Assembly (NCBI RefSeq): GCF_016446285.1
Contig: NZ_CP054140.1
Span: 291,501-355,500, forward strand
Origin: Desulfobulbus oligotrophicus
Lineage (GTDB): Bacteria; Desulfobacterota; Desulfobulbia; Desulfobulbales; Desulfobulbaceae
Length of the DNA stretch: 64,000 nt
Direction: 5' to 3'
Shown: one piece after another, positions 34,333-42,442 of the stretch
How the letters are laid out: each line of letters opens with the position of its first letter
How positions within the stretch are numbered: position 1 is the first letter of the stretch
The notes under the pieces: generated by a model
Databases searched by the model: none
The model's input: the letters and a program-made list of their open reading frames with translations, nothing else
Told to the model about the DNA's origin: nothing
Made by a program: the position numbers and the translations under genes

Positions 34333-35529
34333 ATGGAACGCCGGATCATCCATCTCAACATCGCCGACTTCAGCGTGGCGGTGGAGCGGGTTCTCGACAC
34401 GACCCTTAAAGGGAAACCGCTGATCATCGCTGAACCTTCTCCCCGCGCCGTAGTCTTCGACATGAGCGACGAGGCCTATGCCGACGGCGTCCGCAAGGGC
34501 ATGCTGCTCGCCATGGCCCGTCGCCGCTGTCGTTCCGCCCTGGTCCTGGCTCCCCGCCCGGAACAGTATTCCAAAGCCCTGAACCGCTGCCTGGAGCACG
34601 CCCTGCACTATACCCCCCTGGTGGAACGCTCCTGCGGCAACGGCCACTTGTTCCTCGATGTCACCGGTACCCACCGGCTGTTCGGCCCGGCGCCGGACAT
34701 CGGCTGGCGGCTGCGCAACACCCTGCGCCGAGACCTGGGGCTGGATCCCATCTGGTCAATCGGTTCAAACAAGCTGGTGGCCAAGGTGGCCAGCCGGTTG
34801 GTGAAGCCACGGGGGGAGTACATCGTCGGCGGAGGCGAAGAGACACCTTTCCTCGCTCCGTTGCCCCTGGGCCTGCTACCAGGAATCCCCCCCGCCGACC
34901 TGCTCCGGCTGCAGCATGTCAATATCCACAGAGTGCATCAGGCGACCGCGCTCTCGTCGCAGGAGTTGAGTGTGCTGTGCGATCACCGGGCACACCACAT
35001 CTACCATCTTGTCCGGGGGATCGATCCCAGCCCGGTCCAGCCAGCCGGCCCTCCAGGTTCCGCCTATACGCACCTGCACATTTTTTCCCCTGATACCAAC
35101 CAGGAACCTGTGGTGCGGGCCGCCCTCGCCACCCTGGCCCAACTGGCTGGACATGGATTGCGCCAACGCCATCTGGGCTGCCGCCGGGTGGCGGTAACCC
35201 TGCTCTATTCCGACGGGGTCGTGACAACCCGCCAGGCTGTGACCAAGACACCGGAGGGCGATGACCCGGCGCTCCAGCAACTGGCCCTCACCGCCCTCTA
35301 TCGCGGCTGGCATCGGCGGGTCCGGCTGCGGCAGATCACCATCGCCTGTTCCCTGATCCAGCACCCGGTGGAGCAACTGTCCCTCTTTGCGACTGCCGAT
35401 CCAGGGCTGCACAAGAACAAGCGACTCAGTGAAGCCTTTGACGCCATTCGAGCCCTCTACGGCCAGGACAAGATCCTGCGCGGCTGCCGGCAGCCACTCC
35501 AAGAGCGGACGGCGGCATCACTCCAATGA
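34333..35529 (+). CDS. imuB: ImuB-like Y-family DNA polymerase homologue without catalytic acids
   Basis: A 398-residue protein with the Y-family polymerase fold: IIHLNIADFSVAVERVL at the start, the fingers/palm segments, and a helix-hairpin-helix-like region (LLPGIPPADLLRLQHVNIHRV). The two metal-binding acids of active DinB are replaced: the first motif reads HLNIAD instead of HVDMD, and the second reads GNGHLFLD (residues 102-109) instead of SIDEAFLD. ImuB proteins are known to be inactive polymerases that tether DnaE2 to the beta clamp. QLSLFATAD near residue 355 resembles a clamp-binding QLxLF motif. The stop overlaps the dnaE2 start by four bases. Confidence 0.87.
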   Translation: MERRIIHLNIADFSVAVERVLDTTLKGKPLIIAEPSPRAVVFDMSDEAYADGVRKGMLLAMARRRCRSALVLAPRPEQYSKALNRCLEHALHYTPLVERSCGNGHLFLDVTGTHRLFGPAPDIGWRLRNTLRRDLGLDPIWSIGSNKLVAKVASRLVKPRGEYIVGGGEETPFLAPLPLGLLPGIPPADLLRLQHVNIHRVHQATALSSQELSVLCDHRAHHIYHLVRGIDPSPVQPAGPPGSAYTHLHIFSPDTNQEPVVRAALATLAQLAGHGLRQRHLGCRRVAVTLLYSDGVVTTRQAVTKTPEGDDPALQQLALTALYRGWHRRVRLRQITIACSLIQHPVEQLSLFATADPGLHKNKRLSEAFDAIRALYGQDKILRGCRQPLQERTAASLQ

Positions 35530-38528
35530 TCGCGCTTGGCCTCCATTCCCATTTTTCGCTCATGCAGGGCACGGCCGGCCCCAGGGCGCTGTGCCGCGAT
35601 GTCAGAGAGAAGGGCTATGGCACCCTGGCTCTGACCGATACCGACAATCTCTATGGGCTATGGCCTTATCTTGCCGCCTGTGAGCAAGAAGGGATCAGGC
35701 CGATCATCGGCTCTGAGATCCGGGCCGGGTCCTACCGCCTGTTCTGCCTGGCAAAGGACCTAGATGGCTACCGCAACCTGTGCCGCCTCCTCACCGCCCG
35801 CCATTGCGAACCGGGGTTTGATCTTGCCTCTTCGTTGTCGACCCGGCATTCCGGACTGGTGTGCCTGACTCCAGACCGGGACCTGCTCCGACACTGCCGG
35901 GAGATCGGGGCCGAGACTTACGCAGCGATCTGCGGACAGCCTAACCAGCACAACAGCGAACTGCGCCGCCTGGCTCGCAGCCTGGGCCTGTCCGCCGCTG
36001 CCGTGCAGGACAGTTTTTTCCTCTCCCCTGATGATGCTCCCGTGCACCGCTTGCTACGGGCCATTGATCGCAACAGCTCCCTCTGTCGGCTGCCGCAACA
36101 CGAGATGCTCACCATGTCCTCATCATTCCCGGCAGCGGATGAATGGCGGCAACGGTTCAACCTGTGGCCCGAATGCCTGTCTGCCGCAGGCCGGATCGCG
36201 GAGCGATGCGCCCTGCGCACCCCCTTTGCCGGCCTGATCATGCCCCCCTGGCCGGCAGAGGATCCTGACGCGCAACTCCGCACCTTGGCCTATGCCGGAG
36301 CCCGGAACCGTTACGATACGCCGCTTGCCCCGGCTGTAACCGCCCGCTTGGAGCATGAACTGGCGATCATCGCCTCTATGCGGTTCTCCTCCTATTTCTT
36401 GGTGGTACACGAAATTGTCGGCCCGGTGGCCCGCACCTGCGGCCGGGGTTCCGGCGCGGCCTCCCTGGTGGCCTACTGCCTGGGAATCACCAATGTCTGC
36501 CCCATCCGCCATAATCTCTATTTCGAACGCTTCCTCAATCCCGGCCGCACGGATCCGCCGGACATCGATATCGATTTCGCCTGGGACGAGCGGGATCAGA
36601 TTCTGGCCTCGGTGCTCAACCGATTCGGCTGCCACGCTGCCATGGTAGCGAATCACGTGACCCTGCAGCCACGGATGGCCATCCGGGAAACGGCCAAGGT
36701 CTTCGGCATCCCCGGTGGCGAGATCAGCCGAATCACCAAAAAAATACCCTGGATCTGGCGGACGGACACAGCGGAAGACGGGTACCTTGAACAGCTGCAG
36801 CGCCTGCCTCAGTTGCGTGGGGCCGATCTCTCCGACCCCTGGCCGGAAATCCTCCGCCTGGCGGCCCGGATCAGCGGCGTGCCGCGCTGTCTTTCGGTTC
36901 ATCCTGGCGGGGTCATCATTACCCCCGGCCCGATGTGCGATCATGCGCCGGTGCAGCGGGCCGCCAAAGGCGTGCCGATCATCCAGTGGGAAAAGGACGG
37001 GGCCGAAGAGGCCGGCTTGGTCAAGATCGACCTGCTCGGTAACCGCAGCCTGGGAGTGATCCGCGATGCCATCGATCAGGTCCGAAGAAACGGCTCCACC
37101 ATGGATGAACGGCGTTGGATCCCCGAGGACGATCCGGCTACCCAGGACATGGTCGCCAGAGGTCGGACCATGGGCTGCTTCTACATTGAAAGCCCGGCCA
37201 CCCGCCTCCTGCAGCAGCGGTCCCGGCACGGAGATTTCGAGCATGTGGTGCTCCACTCCTCGATCATCCGGCCTGCTGCCAACGAGTTCATCCGCGAATA
37301 CCTGCGCCGCCTGCATGGCGGGGCGTGGGAGCCGCTCCATCCCCTGGTGGGTGGGGTGCTCGACGAGACCTACGGTATTATGGTGTATCAGGAGGACGTG
37401 TCACGGGTGGCAGTGGCGTTCGGTTTTTCCCATGCCGATGCCGACCGGCTGCGCAAGATCATGTCGAAAAAAGACAAGGAGCGGCAACTCAGGGATTATC
37501 GGGAGCGATTTTTCCAAGCTGCGGCGGAACGTGGTGTGAATAAGGAGGCTACCGGTCGCATCTGGGCCATGATGATGAGCTTCGACGGCTATTCCTTCTG
37601 CAAGCCCCATTCGGCGAGTTACGCCCGGGTTTCTTTCCAGTCGGCCTATCTCAAGGCCCATTATCCAGCCGAGTTCATGGCCGCGGTCATCTCCAACCAG
37701 GGCGGGTTTTATTCGACTTTCGCCTATGTCTCCGAAGCTCGCCGGTTGGGGTTGACCATCCTGCGGCCCGATGCCAACGCGAGTGAAGTGAGCTGGCAGG
37801 GACAGGGAAAGTATCTCCGGGTCGGCCTGATGGCCGTTGCCGGGCTTGGCAGCGCCACTGCGGCACGGGTTGTCACCGAAGCACGCCGGCGCCCCTTTGT
37901 CTCGGTCTTTGATTTTTTGGGCCGGGTGCAGCCTTCGGTTGATGAATCGGAAGCACTTGTCCACGCCGGGGTCCTGGATGGCTTTCAGTCGATCGCGACT
38001 GCTAACAGGGGGGTGTTGATTTGGCTGCTGGCCTCCTGGCGGAAGAGCACCAAGCAAACGGGTTCACTCTTCCCCCTTGATCCGGCACCACCACGGCTCC
38101 CCCCGGAAGACCGGTTGCAACGATTGCGCAACGAATACCGGGTACTGGGATTTCTGTGCGAGCACCACCCCGTCACCCTCTTTGCTCCCCAGAGGCGACA
38201 GGCTGGCGCCCTGACCGCCCGTGAACTACTCAGTCTCCCGGATCGTTTCATCAGTCAACGCCGGCCGGTTCGCTTTCTTGGCTGGCTGATCACCGGCAAG
38301 ATCGTCGGCACCAAAAAGGGTGACCTTATGGAGTTCCTCAGCTTCGAAGATGAAACCAACCTGGTGGAGTGCACCTTGTTCGCCAGGGAATATGAGCGGT
38401 ATTGCCATCTGCTGGACAGAAGAGGACCCTTGTTGCTCGATGGGTATCTGGAGGAAGATTTTGGGGCAAGGACTTTAACAATTCAACAGATCGCTGTGCC
38501 GCCAAGGGCCATCATTCAAGGGGGATAG
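35526..38528 (+). CDS. dnaE2: Error-prone DNA polymerase III alpha subunit DnaE2
   Basis: A 1000-residue C-family polymerase. An N-terminal PHP domain (LGLHSHFSLMQGT; ALTDTDNLYG) is followed by the palm with catalytic Asp residues in PDIDIDF (345-351), VSYARVSFQSAYLKAHYP-type fingers, an HhH region (LMAVAGLGSATAARVV) and a C-terminal OB domain (FLGWLITGKIVGTKKGDLMEFLSFED). The length and the NEYRVLGFLCEHHP segment are typical of DnaE2 rather than replicative DnaE1. With ImuB it carries out damage-induced mutagenic synthesis. Coupled to the imuB-like gene by ATGA. Confidence 0.93.
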   Translation: MIALGLHSHFSLMQGTAGPRALCRDVREKGYGTLALTDTDNLYGLWPYLAACEQEGIRPIIGSEIRAGSYRLFCLAKDLDGYRNLCRLLTARHCEPGFDLASSLSTRHSGLVCLTPDRDLLRHCREIGAETYAAICGQPNQHNSELRRLARSLGLSAAAVQDSFFLSPDDAPVHRLLRAIDRNSSLCRLPQHEMLTMSSSFPAADEWRQRFNLWPECLSAAGRIAERCALRTPFAGLIMPPWPAEDPDAQLRTLAYAGARNRYDTPLAPAVTARLEHELAIIASMRFSSYFLVVHEIVGPVARTCGRGSGAASLVAYCLGITNVCPIRHNLYFERFLNPGRTDPPDIDIDFAWDERDQILASVLNRFGCHAAMVANHVTLQPRMAIRETAKVFGIPGGEISRITKKIPWIWRTDTAEDGYLEQLQRLPQLRGADLSDPWPEILRLAARISGVPRCLSVHPGGVIITPGPMCDHAPVQRAAKGVPIIQWEKDGAEEAGLVKIDLLGNRSLGVIRDAIDQVRRNGSTMDERRWIPEDDPATQDMVARGRTMGCFYIESPATRLLQQRSRHGDFEHVVLHSSIIRPAANEFIREYLRRLHGGAWEPLHPLVGGVLDETYGIMVYQEDVSRVAVAFGFSHADADRLRKIMSKKDKERQLRDYRERFFQAAAERGVNKEATGRIWAMMMSFDGYSFCKPHSASYARVSFQSAYLKAHYPAEFMAAVISNQGGFYSTFAYVSEARRLGLTILRPDANASEVSWQGQGKYLRVGLMAVAGLGSATAARVVTEARRRPFVSVFDFLGRVQPSVDESEALVHAGVLDGFQSIATANRGVLIWLLASWRKSTKQTGSLFPLDPAPPRLPPEDRLQRLRNEYRVLGFLCEHHPVTLFAPQRRQAGALTARELLSLPDRFISQRRPVRFLGWLITGKIVGTKKGDLMEFLSFEDETNLVECTLFAREYERYCHLLDRRGPLLLDGYLEEDFGARTLTIQQIAVPPRAIIQGG

Positions 38529-38613
38529 ACATAACATTAGCTTCTCCAGACACAAGTTTCTACGCCACTGCATTCACTGGCTCCTTATTTAAAGAATCAG
38601 TATCTAAAATCGC

Positions 38614-38643
38614 TTGCCTTGCCGTGTCATTCTCCGATATATT
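38614..38643 (+). promoter_or_regulatory. Promoter of tRNA-Val
   Basis: TTGCCT (38614-38619) and TATATT (38638-38643) with an 18-base spacer, 13 bases before the tRNA. This gives the tRNA its own promoter independent of the dnaE2 cassette. Confidence 0.6.
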
Positions 38644-38655
38644 TTCAAGTGGTAT

Positions 38656-38730
38656 GGGCGATTAACTCAGTGGGAGAGTGCCACTTTCACACGGTGGAAG
38701 TCACAGGTTCAAATCCTGTATCGCCCACCA
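38656..38730 (+). tRNA. tRNA-Val(CAC) inside the island
   Basis: A complete 75-base tRNA: acceptor GGGCGAT with ATCGCCC, D stem ACTC with GAGT, anticodon stem CCACT with GGTGG around loop TTCACAC (anticodon CAC, reads GUG), T arm ACAGG-TTCAAAT-CCTGT, encoded CCA. It lies between the SOS cassette and the DNA-processing module. It may be cargo, or an attachment site where a second element joined; no integrase is adjacent to it and I found no repeat of its 3' end elsewhere in the window. Confidence 0.95.
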
Positions 38731-39162
38731 ATTGTATCAGTTGGAACTTCCAGAATCTTCGAGCCACATCATTCGTACTGGCACAACAGAGCAATTAGGT
38801 TGTCATTTACAGAAGACGAAGTATTATATCTCTACATTTCCGACTCATTTTCAATGAGATATCCCTTCCCAGGGCTTAGCTGAATACGGTATTCGTATTC
38901 TTGAATTTCAGGTAGCAAGCTGCGCTATCTTTCCCCCAAATCAGAGGCGTTTAATCGCAAAGGCGAACGTTTTTCTTTGACTTAGGAGAATCGCGCATGC
39001 ATCCCTGCAAACGAATCAATCGATTCGTTTCCCCTTCATTCATTTTTCCCGTTGAACCGATAGCTCTTTCTCCGTCTTTTCGACCCCGCATTCTCTCTGC
39101 GCGTCCTTCGAACGACTGATTTTATCGGCCTTTCAATACACATCCAACCCCGCTCATCCATC
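38731..39162. other. Noncoding region with two strong palindromes
   Basis: About 430 bases without a credible gene, AT-richer than its flanks. It holds two inverted repeats: arms GAATACG and CGTATTC with a 5-base spacer (38882-38900), and arms AAACGAATC and GATTCGTTT with a 4-base spacer (39009-39030). It lies ahead of a run of DNA-processing genes and likely holds their main promoter and operator; an origin of transfer or replication is also possible. Confidence 0.5.
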
Positions 39163-39210
39163 GGGAGCTGTTACGTCATGCTCCCGGCGGAGCCATGTCG
39201 TCTTGCTCCC
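39163..39210 (+). ncRNA. Nested-hairpin leader 1 (radC RNA motif-like), upstream of the Rad52-like gene
   Basis: Outer arms GGGAGC (39163-39168) and GCTCCC (39205-39210) enclose an inner hairpin pairing CATG-CTCC with GGAG-C-CATG (39177-39197). The ribosome site AGGAGG follows, then the ATG at 39234. First of eight leaders with this architecture. Confidence 0.65.
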
Positions 39211-39233
39211 CAAAATTCATAGGAGGCAACACC

Positions 39234-39929
39234 ATGGCATCATTGCAGGAACAGATCCAATCCATCAACGAACGCTTGCGAACATTTGGCATCGAAGCGA
39301 TTCAGGAAATCAAAATGACCGACAAGGGAGGCAACGTGATCGGTCAGATCAAGTACGGCTTTCGGCCCCAGTACGTCTTTGACAGTGTCAACGAGGTGCT
39401 CGGACCGGAGAATTGGCGGTACGAACTGACCAAGGAGGAGATTTTCGAGTCCCAGGCGGTCGCCGAGGTTCGATTGTATGTGAAGATCGACGGTGACTGG
39501 CTCTGCAAAGGCTCACACAAGGGACAGATGCAGATCGTCAAAGGCAATGTCGGCGATGCCCAGAAAGGGGCCATCACCGATGCCATCCAGAAATGCATGT
39601 CACTGTTGTCCATCGGCAGCGATGCCTACAAGGGACTGTTGAAGAACGTCTACCTTCAGGGAACGCAACGAACACAGCCACCTGCAACGCAATCCAACCC
39701 TCAACTGAAAACTAAACCGGCATCCACAACCAGCCAACCCGCTGAACCACCTGCCAACCCGAGCGATCCCTCGGCAACCCTGCCCAAAATCGCCGGCGTC
39801 AGCTTCGAGCATCGTCAAGGGGTGATCATCGCCATCGGCGACCATCTCTTCGATAAGAAGGAACTGCTCAAGGCCGCAGGCTTTCAATGGGATAAGACCG
39901 GCAGAACCTGGATGAAGCAAGCAGCGTAA
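39234..39929 (+). CDS. Rad52/Rad22-family single-strand annealing protein
   Basis: A 231-residue protein. The first ~130 residues match the Rad52/22 double-strand break repair family of phages and ICEs: VIGQIKYGFRPQYVFDSVNEVLGPENWRYEL, EVRLYVKIDGDWLCKGSHKGQ, and NVGDAQKGAITDAIQKCMSLLSIGSDAYKGLL. A Pro/Thr-rich linker leads to a short C-terminal domain (FDKKELLKAAGFQWDKTGRTWMKQ), a fold seen at the end of several phage proteins. The ATG at 39234 has AGGAGG upstream. It likely pairs with the exonuclease and SSB downstream as a recombination module. Confidence 0.85.
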   Translation: MASLQEQIQSINERLRTFGIEAIQEIKMTDKGGNVIGQIKYGFRPQYVFDSVNEVLGPENWRYELTKEEIFESQAVAEVRLYVKIDGDWLCKGSHKGQMQIVKGNVGDAQKGAITDAIQKCMSLLSIGSDAYKGLLKNVYLQGTQRTQPPATQSNPQLKTKPASTTSQPAEPPANPSDPSATLPKIAGVSFEHRQGVIIAIGDHLFDKKELLKAAGFQWDKTGRTWMKQAA

Positions 39930-39953
39930 CCAGCTCAACCCTACCCAACCAAA

Positions 39954-40000
39954 GGGGGAGTGATACCATTCCCTCGGCGGGAATCCGTGTATCCTCCCTC
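39954..40000 (+). ncRNA. Nested-hairpin leader 2 (radC RNA motif-like), upstream of the exonuclease gene
   Basis: Outer stem pairs GGGAG-T-GATAC with GTATC-C-TCCC; inner hairpin TTCCC-TCGGC-GGGAA. A T-rich run and CAGGAGG follow before the ATG at 40024. Confidence 0.65.
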
Positions 40001-40023
40001 ATTTTTTTCAGGAGGATACCACC

Positions 40024-40995
40024 ATGTCAGACCAGTTAATGCACACCCTGCAGGCCGCTCTGCAGCAACTTGCCATCCAACAGACCGAGGCAACGCTCGG
40101 TGATCGAAGCACCTATCTCGGAGCTTCCGACATCGGCGCCTGCCCACGAAAGACCATTCTCAGAAAACTCCATACCCCGGAGGCCGACCTGGTCACCCTG
40201 CTGCGGCAGCGGCGCGGTCACATGGCCGAGGAAGTGGTTGCCGCTGCCTTCATGATTGCCGGATTCAGCAACTTCCAACGACAAACTGAGGTTCGACATA
40301 CGGGCGCTGTCCCGGTCATGGCCCATCTCGATTTTGTCTTCGTCTCGGAAGTGCGTAAGACCATGGCAGTCCTGGAAGTGAAAGCACCGGAGAACATCCC
40401 CGAACACCCCTACGGTGCCTGGGAGACCCAACTCTATCTGCAAATGGGCCTGCTGGCCGACAGCTTCCCCGATTACACCGTGGAGAAAGGCGCCATTCTG
40501 GCCGTCAACTTCGGTGCTCAGGGAATGCGTTTGTTCGGTGGCTACACCCCCCAAGACACCATCTATCACGGCCTGATCGACCGGGCCACCACCATCTGGA
40601 ACCAATATCAGGCCTACAGCGCAGGCGATTTGACGACTCCCGCCATGGAGGCAGGACCGCTTTGCGGTTACTGCCCCTTCCTTATGGACTGCCCCAAGTT
40701 CGAGGCTCAGGAGGTGCGCGAGCTGACCGAGAGTGTCGAGATCCTGCTGGAACTGCAACACCAGCAAAAGGACCTGGAGGCCGAGGTCAGTTGTCGCAAG
40801 AACAACCTGCTGGCCATCGTTGACCAGCGTGGTCCAGTCAAGGCCTACGGTCATCTGCTGCGCAAGGCGGTTCGGACCAGGAAGTCCTTGGATACGGACC
40901 AGCTCAACCAGTTCCTTCGGGGCTACGGTCACTCGCTCAATGATTTTCAGAAGAGCAGTTCCTACGCCTTCCTGGCAATCAAGAAAGCGGCCTGA
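40024..40995 (+). CDS. Cas4/RecB-like PD-(D/E)XK exonuclease with probable Fe-S cluster
   Basis: A 323-residue nuclease. The N-terminal YLGASDIGACPRKTIL gives the RecB-family motif and one cysteine; the catalytic pattern is HLDFVFV (Asp) followed by AVLEVKAPE (Glu-x-Lys); WETQLYLQMGL is the QxxxY-type motif; and CGYCPFLMDCPKF supplies three more cysteines. The Cys plus CxxCx5C arrangement matches the Fe-S-stabilised Cas4/AddB nucleases. There is no CRISPR array in the window, so a recombination role with the neighbouring Rad52-like protein and SSB is more likely than adaptation. Start supported by CAGGAGG upstream. Confidence 0.85.
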   Translation: MSDQLMHTLQAALQQLAIQQTEATLGDRSTYLGASDIGACPRKTILRKLHTPEADLVTLLRQRRGHMAEEVVAAAFMIAGFSNFQRQTEVRHTGAVPVMAHLDFVFVSEVRKTMAVLEVKAPENIPEHPYGAWETQLYLQMGLLADSFPDYTVEKGAILAVNFGAQGMRLFGGYTPQDTIYHGLIDRATTIWNQYQAYSAGDLTTPAMEAGPLCGYCPFLMDCPKFEAQEVRELTESVEILLELQHQQKDLEAEVSCRKNNLLAIVDQRGPVKAYGHLLRKAVRTRKSLDTDQLNQFLRGYGHSLNDFQKSSSYAFLAIKKAA

Positions 40996-41028
40996 ATTTT
41001 CCCTGGCAACCTCAACCCGGGAGATCCC

Positions 41029-41265
41029 ATGCACTCGCATCCTGAACCAAACGTGGCAACCGGTCCGGCTGACCACCCCCTGCCGCGTGTTCTTATTCAT
41101 GTGGAGGGCGGTTTGATCCAAGCGGTGTACGCATCGGCAGAACTGGACATCCAGGTTTATGACCTCGATGTTCCTTCTTTTGTCACCCCGCTTGAGATCG
41201 ATCAGATCCGAATGATTGCTGCCCAGTTCGAGCAGCAACGCCAGGGCTTACGGCAACTCTACTGA
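41029..41265 (+). CDS. Small hypothetical protein
   Basis: A 78-residue protein. The middle [29 protein letters not shown] is a beta-rich pattern that recurs in small proteins of conjugative elements and phages, but I cannot name the family. It lies 33 bp after the exonuclease gene with no nested-hairpin leader of its own. Function unknown. Confidence 0.6.
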   Translation: MHSHPEPNVATGPADHPLPRVLIHVEGGLIQAVYASAELDIQVYDLDVPSFVTPLEIDQIRMIAAQFEQQRQGLRQLY

Positions 41266-41294
41266 TTGTTTCGATTCACCTGTACCCATCATCA

Positions 41295-41334
41295 GGGCAC
41301 TCGACATTTCCCCGTGGTGGGGAAAGGTCTGCCC
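41295..41334 (+). ncRNA. Nested-hairpin leader 3 (radC RNA motif-like), upstream of ssb
   Basis: Outer arms GGGCA and TGCCC; inner hairpin TTCCCC-GTGGT-GGGGAA. AAGGAG precedes the ssb ATG at 41358. Confidence 0.65.
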
Positions 41335-41357
41335 CATTTTCTTCAAGGAGAACCACC

Positions 41358-41753
41358 ATGTTGAACAAGACCATGCTGATCGGCAATTTAGGCGCGGACG
41401 TTGACACCCGCTACACCAAGACCCAGGTCGCCGTGGCCACCTTCCGCATCGCCACCACCGAACGGTGGAAGGATAACGAAGGCAAGCTGCAGGAGTCGAC
41501 CGAATGGCATCGTATCGTTGCCTTCGGCCGCCTGGCCGAGATCTGCTCCGAGTACCTCTCGAAAGGCTCCAAGGTCTACCTGGAAGGCCGTTTGCAGACC
41601 CGCAAATGGCAGGACACGGAAGGTGTCACCCGCTTCACCACGGAGATCATAGCCCGTGAGATGAAAATGCTGGGCGGCGGCGAACGAACCGATATTCCGG
41701 CCCCAACGGAAGACGGCCAGGATCCGCCTCTCTCCGACGACGTGCCGTTCTGA
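41358..41753 (+). CDS. ssb: Single-stranded DNA-binding protein
   Basis: A 131-residue SSB. The OB fold starts [36 protein letters not shown] and includes [39 protein letters not shown]. The C terminus ends in the acidic SDDVPF tip that recruits partner proteins. A short linker separates the two. It protects single-stranded DNA during transfer or recombination and belongs to the element's DNA-processing module. Confidence 0.95.
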   Translation: MLNKTMLIGNLGADVDTRYTKTQVAVATFRIATTERWKDNEGKLQESTEWHRIVAFGRLAEICSEYLSKGSKVYLEGRLQTRKWQDTEGVTRFTTEIIAREMKMLGGGERTDIPAPTEDGQDPPLSDDVPF

Positions 41754-41784
41754 TTGCGACACATTGCTGCCACACAACTCCTCA

Positions 41785-41816
41785 GGCCTGAACTCCACAT
41801 CCGTGGGGTTCGGGCC
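41785..41816 (+). ncRNA. Nested-hairpin leader 4 (radC RNA motif-like)
   Basis: Outer arms GGCCTGAAC and GTTCGGGCC (one G-T pair); inner hairpin CCAC-ATCC-GTGG. CAGGAG precedes the ATG at 41845. Confidence 0.65.
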
Positions 41817-41844
41817 CTATCATTCCGACCATCAGGAGAATCAC

Positions 41845-42219
41845 ATGAACCACCTACCCAACCAACAGGAACATCAACATGCAGAACCATCGTTCTGCAC
41901 GCCTTTTCCCTGGACCATCGCATCCCATCCGGACACCGAAGGTGGATATGTCATCCGTGAGGCCCACCATGAGCAACAGACATGGTGCGACCAGGGCTAT
42001 GATATCTCCATTGAGGAAGGTGACTGCCGCAGTCTGCTGGTAGCCCGGCATGAAGCCGGCAACATCCGACTGCTCCAAGCCGCCCCGGACCTGTTTGTTG
42101 CTTTGCGAGATCTGGTGACATCCAACGGTACAGTCACTGCGGCTCGCACCATGCTGGAACACATTTTCCCTGATTGGCAACAACTGGAGATCCATGACAG
42201 CCAGGGAGAACGACCATGA
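41845..42219 (+). CDS. Hypothetical protein of the DNA-processing module
   Basis: A 124-residue protein I do not recognise. It has a His/Gln-rich N terminus (HLPNQQEHQHAEP), a beta-like middle (WTIASHPDTEGGYVIREAHH) and a helical end (AAPDLFVALRDLVTSNGTVTAARTMLEHIFP) that resembles small ICE and phage proteins of unknown role. The ATG at 41845 has CAGGAG upstream; an earlier in-frame codon at 41764 lies before the hairpin leader and is rejected. It overlaps the next gene by four bases. Confidence 0.6.
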   Translation: MNHLPNQQEHQHAEPSFCTPFPWTIASHPDTEGGYVIREAHHEQQTWCDQGYDISIEEGDCRSLLVARHEAGNIRLLQAAPDLFVALRDLVTSNGTVTAARTMLEHIFPDWQQLEIHDSQGERP

Positions 42220-42425
42220 CACGACGCACCGAATCCGCCCGACAGGCACTTGATCAGTATTGCCTGAGCAAAGGCGAACCACTGGATACGCTTGAAACCG
42301 GAATCATCGATCTGTTGACCGACCTGCTGCACCTGGCCCGATTAGAGGGCCTGGATGCCTTCAAACTTGGTCAAACTGCACTTACCCATTTTGTGGTTGA
42401 GATCGAAATGGCACGCATGCCCTAA
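42216..42425 (+). CDS. Small hypothetical protein
   Basis: A 69-residue, mostly helical protein (ESARQALDQYCLSKGEPLDTLETGIIDLLTDLLHLARLEGLDAFKLGQTALTHF shortened here to its pattern). It is translationally coupled to the preceding gene by an ATGA overlap and followed 17 bp later by the methyltransferase. Function unknown. Confidence 0.6.
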   Translation: MTRRTESARQALDQYCLSKGEPLDTLETGIIDLLTDLLHLARLEGLDAFKLGQTALTHFVVEIEMARMP

Positions 42426-42442
42426 CCAAACAGGAGAACACC

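Noticed and set aside
36123-37340. 405-residue minus-strand ORF
   Set aside because: Antisense to DnaE2; no recognisable domain.
38656-38730. tRNA-Val as a second attachment site
   Set aside because: No integrase lies next to it and no repeat of its 3' end was seen in the window; kept only as a possibility.
40036-41238. 400-residue minus-strand ORF
   Set aside because: Antisense to the Cas4-like exonuclease, which has full catalytic motifs and a ribosome site.
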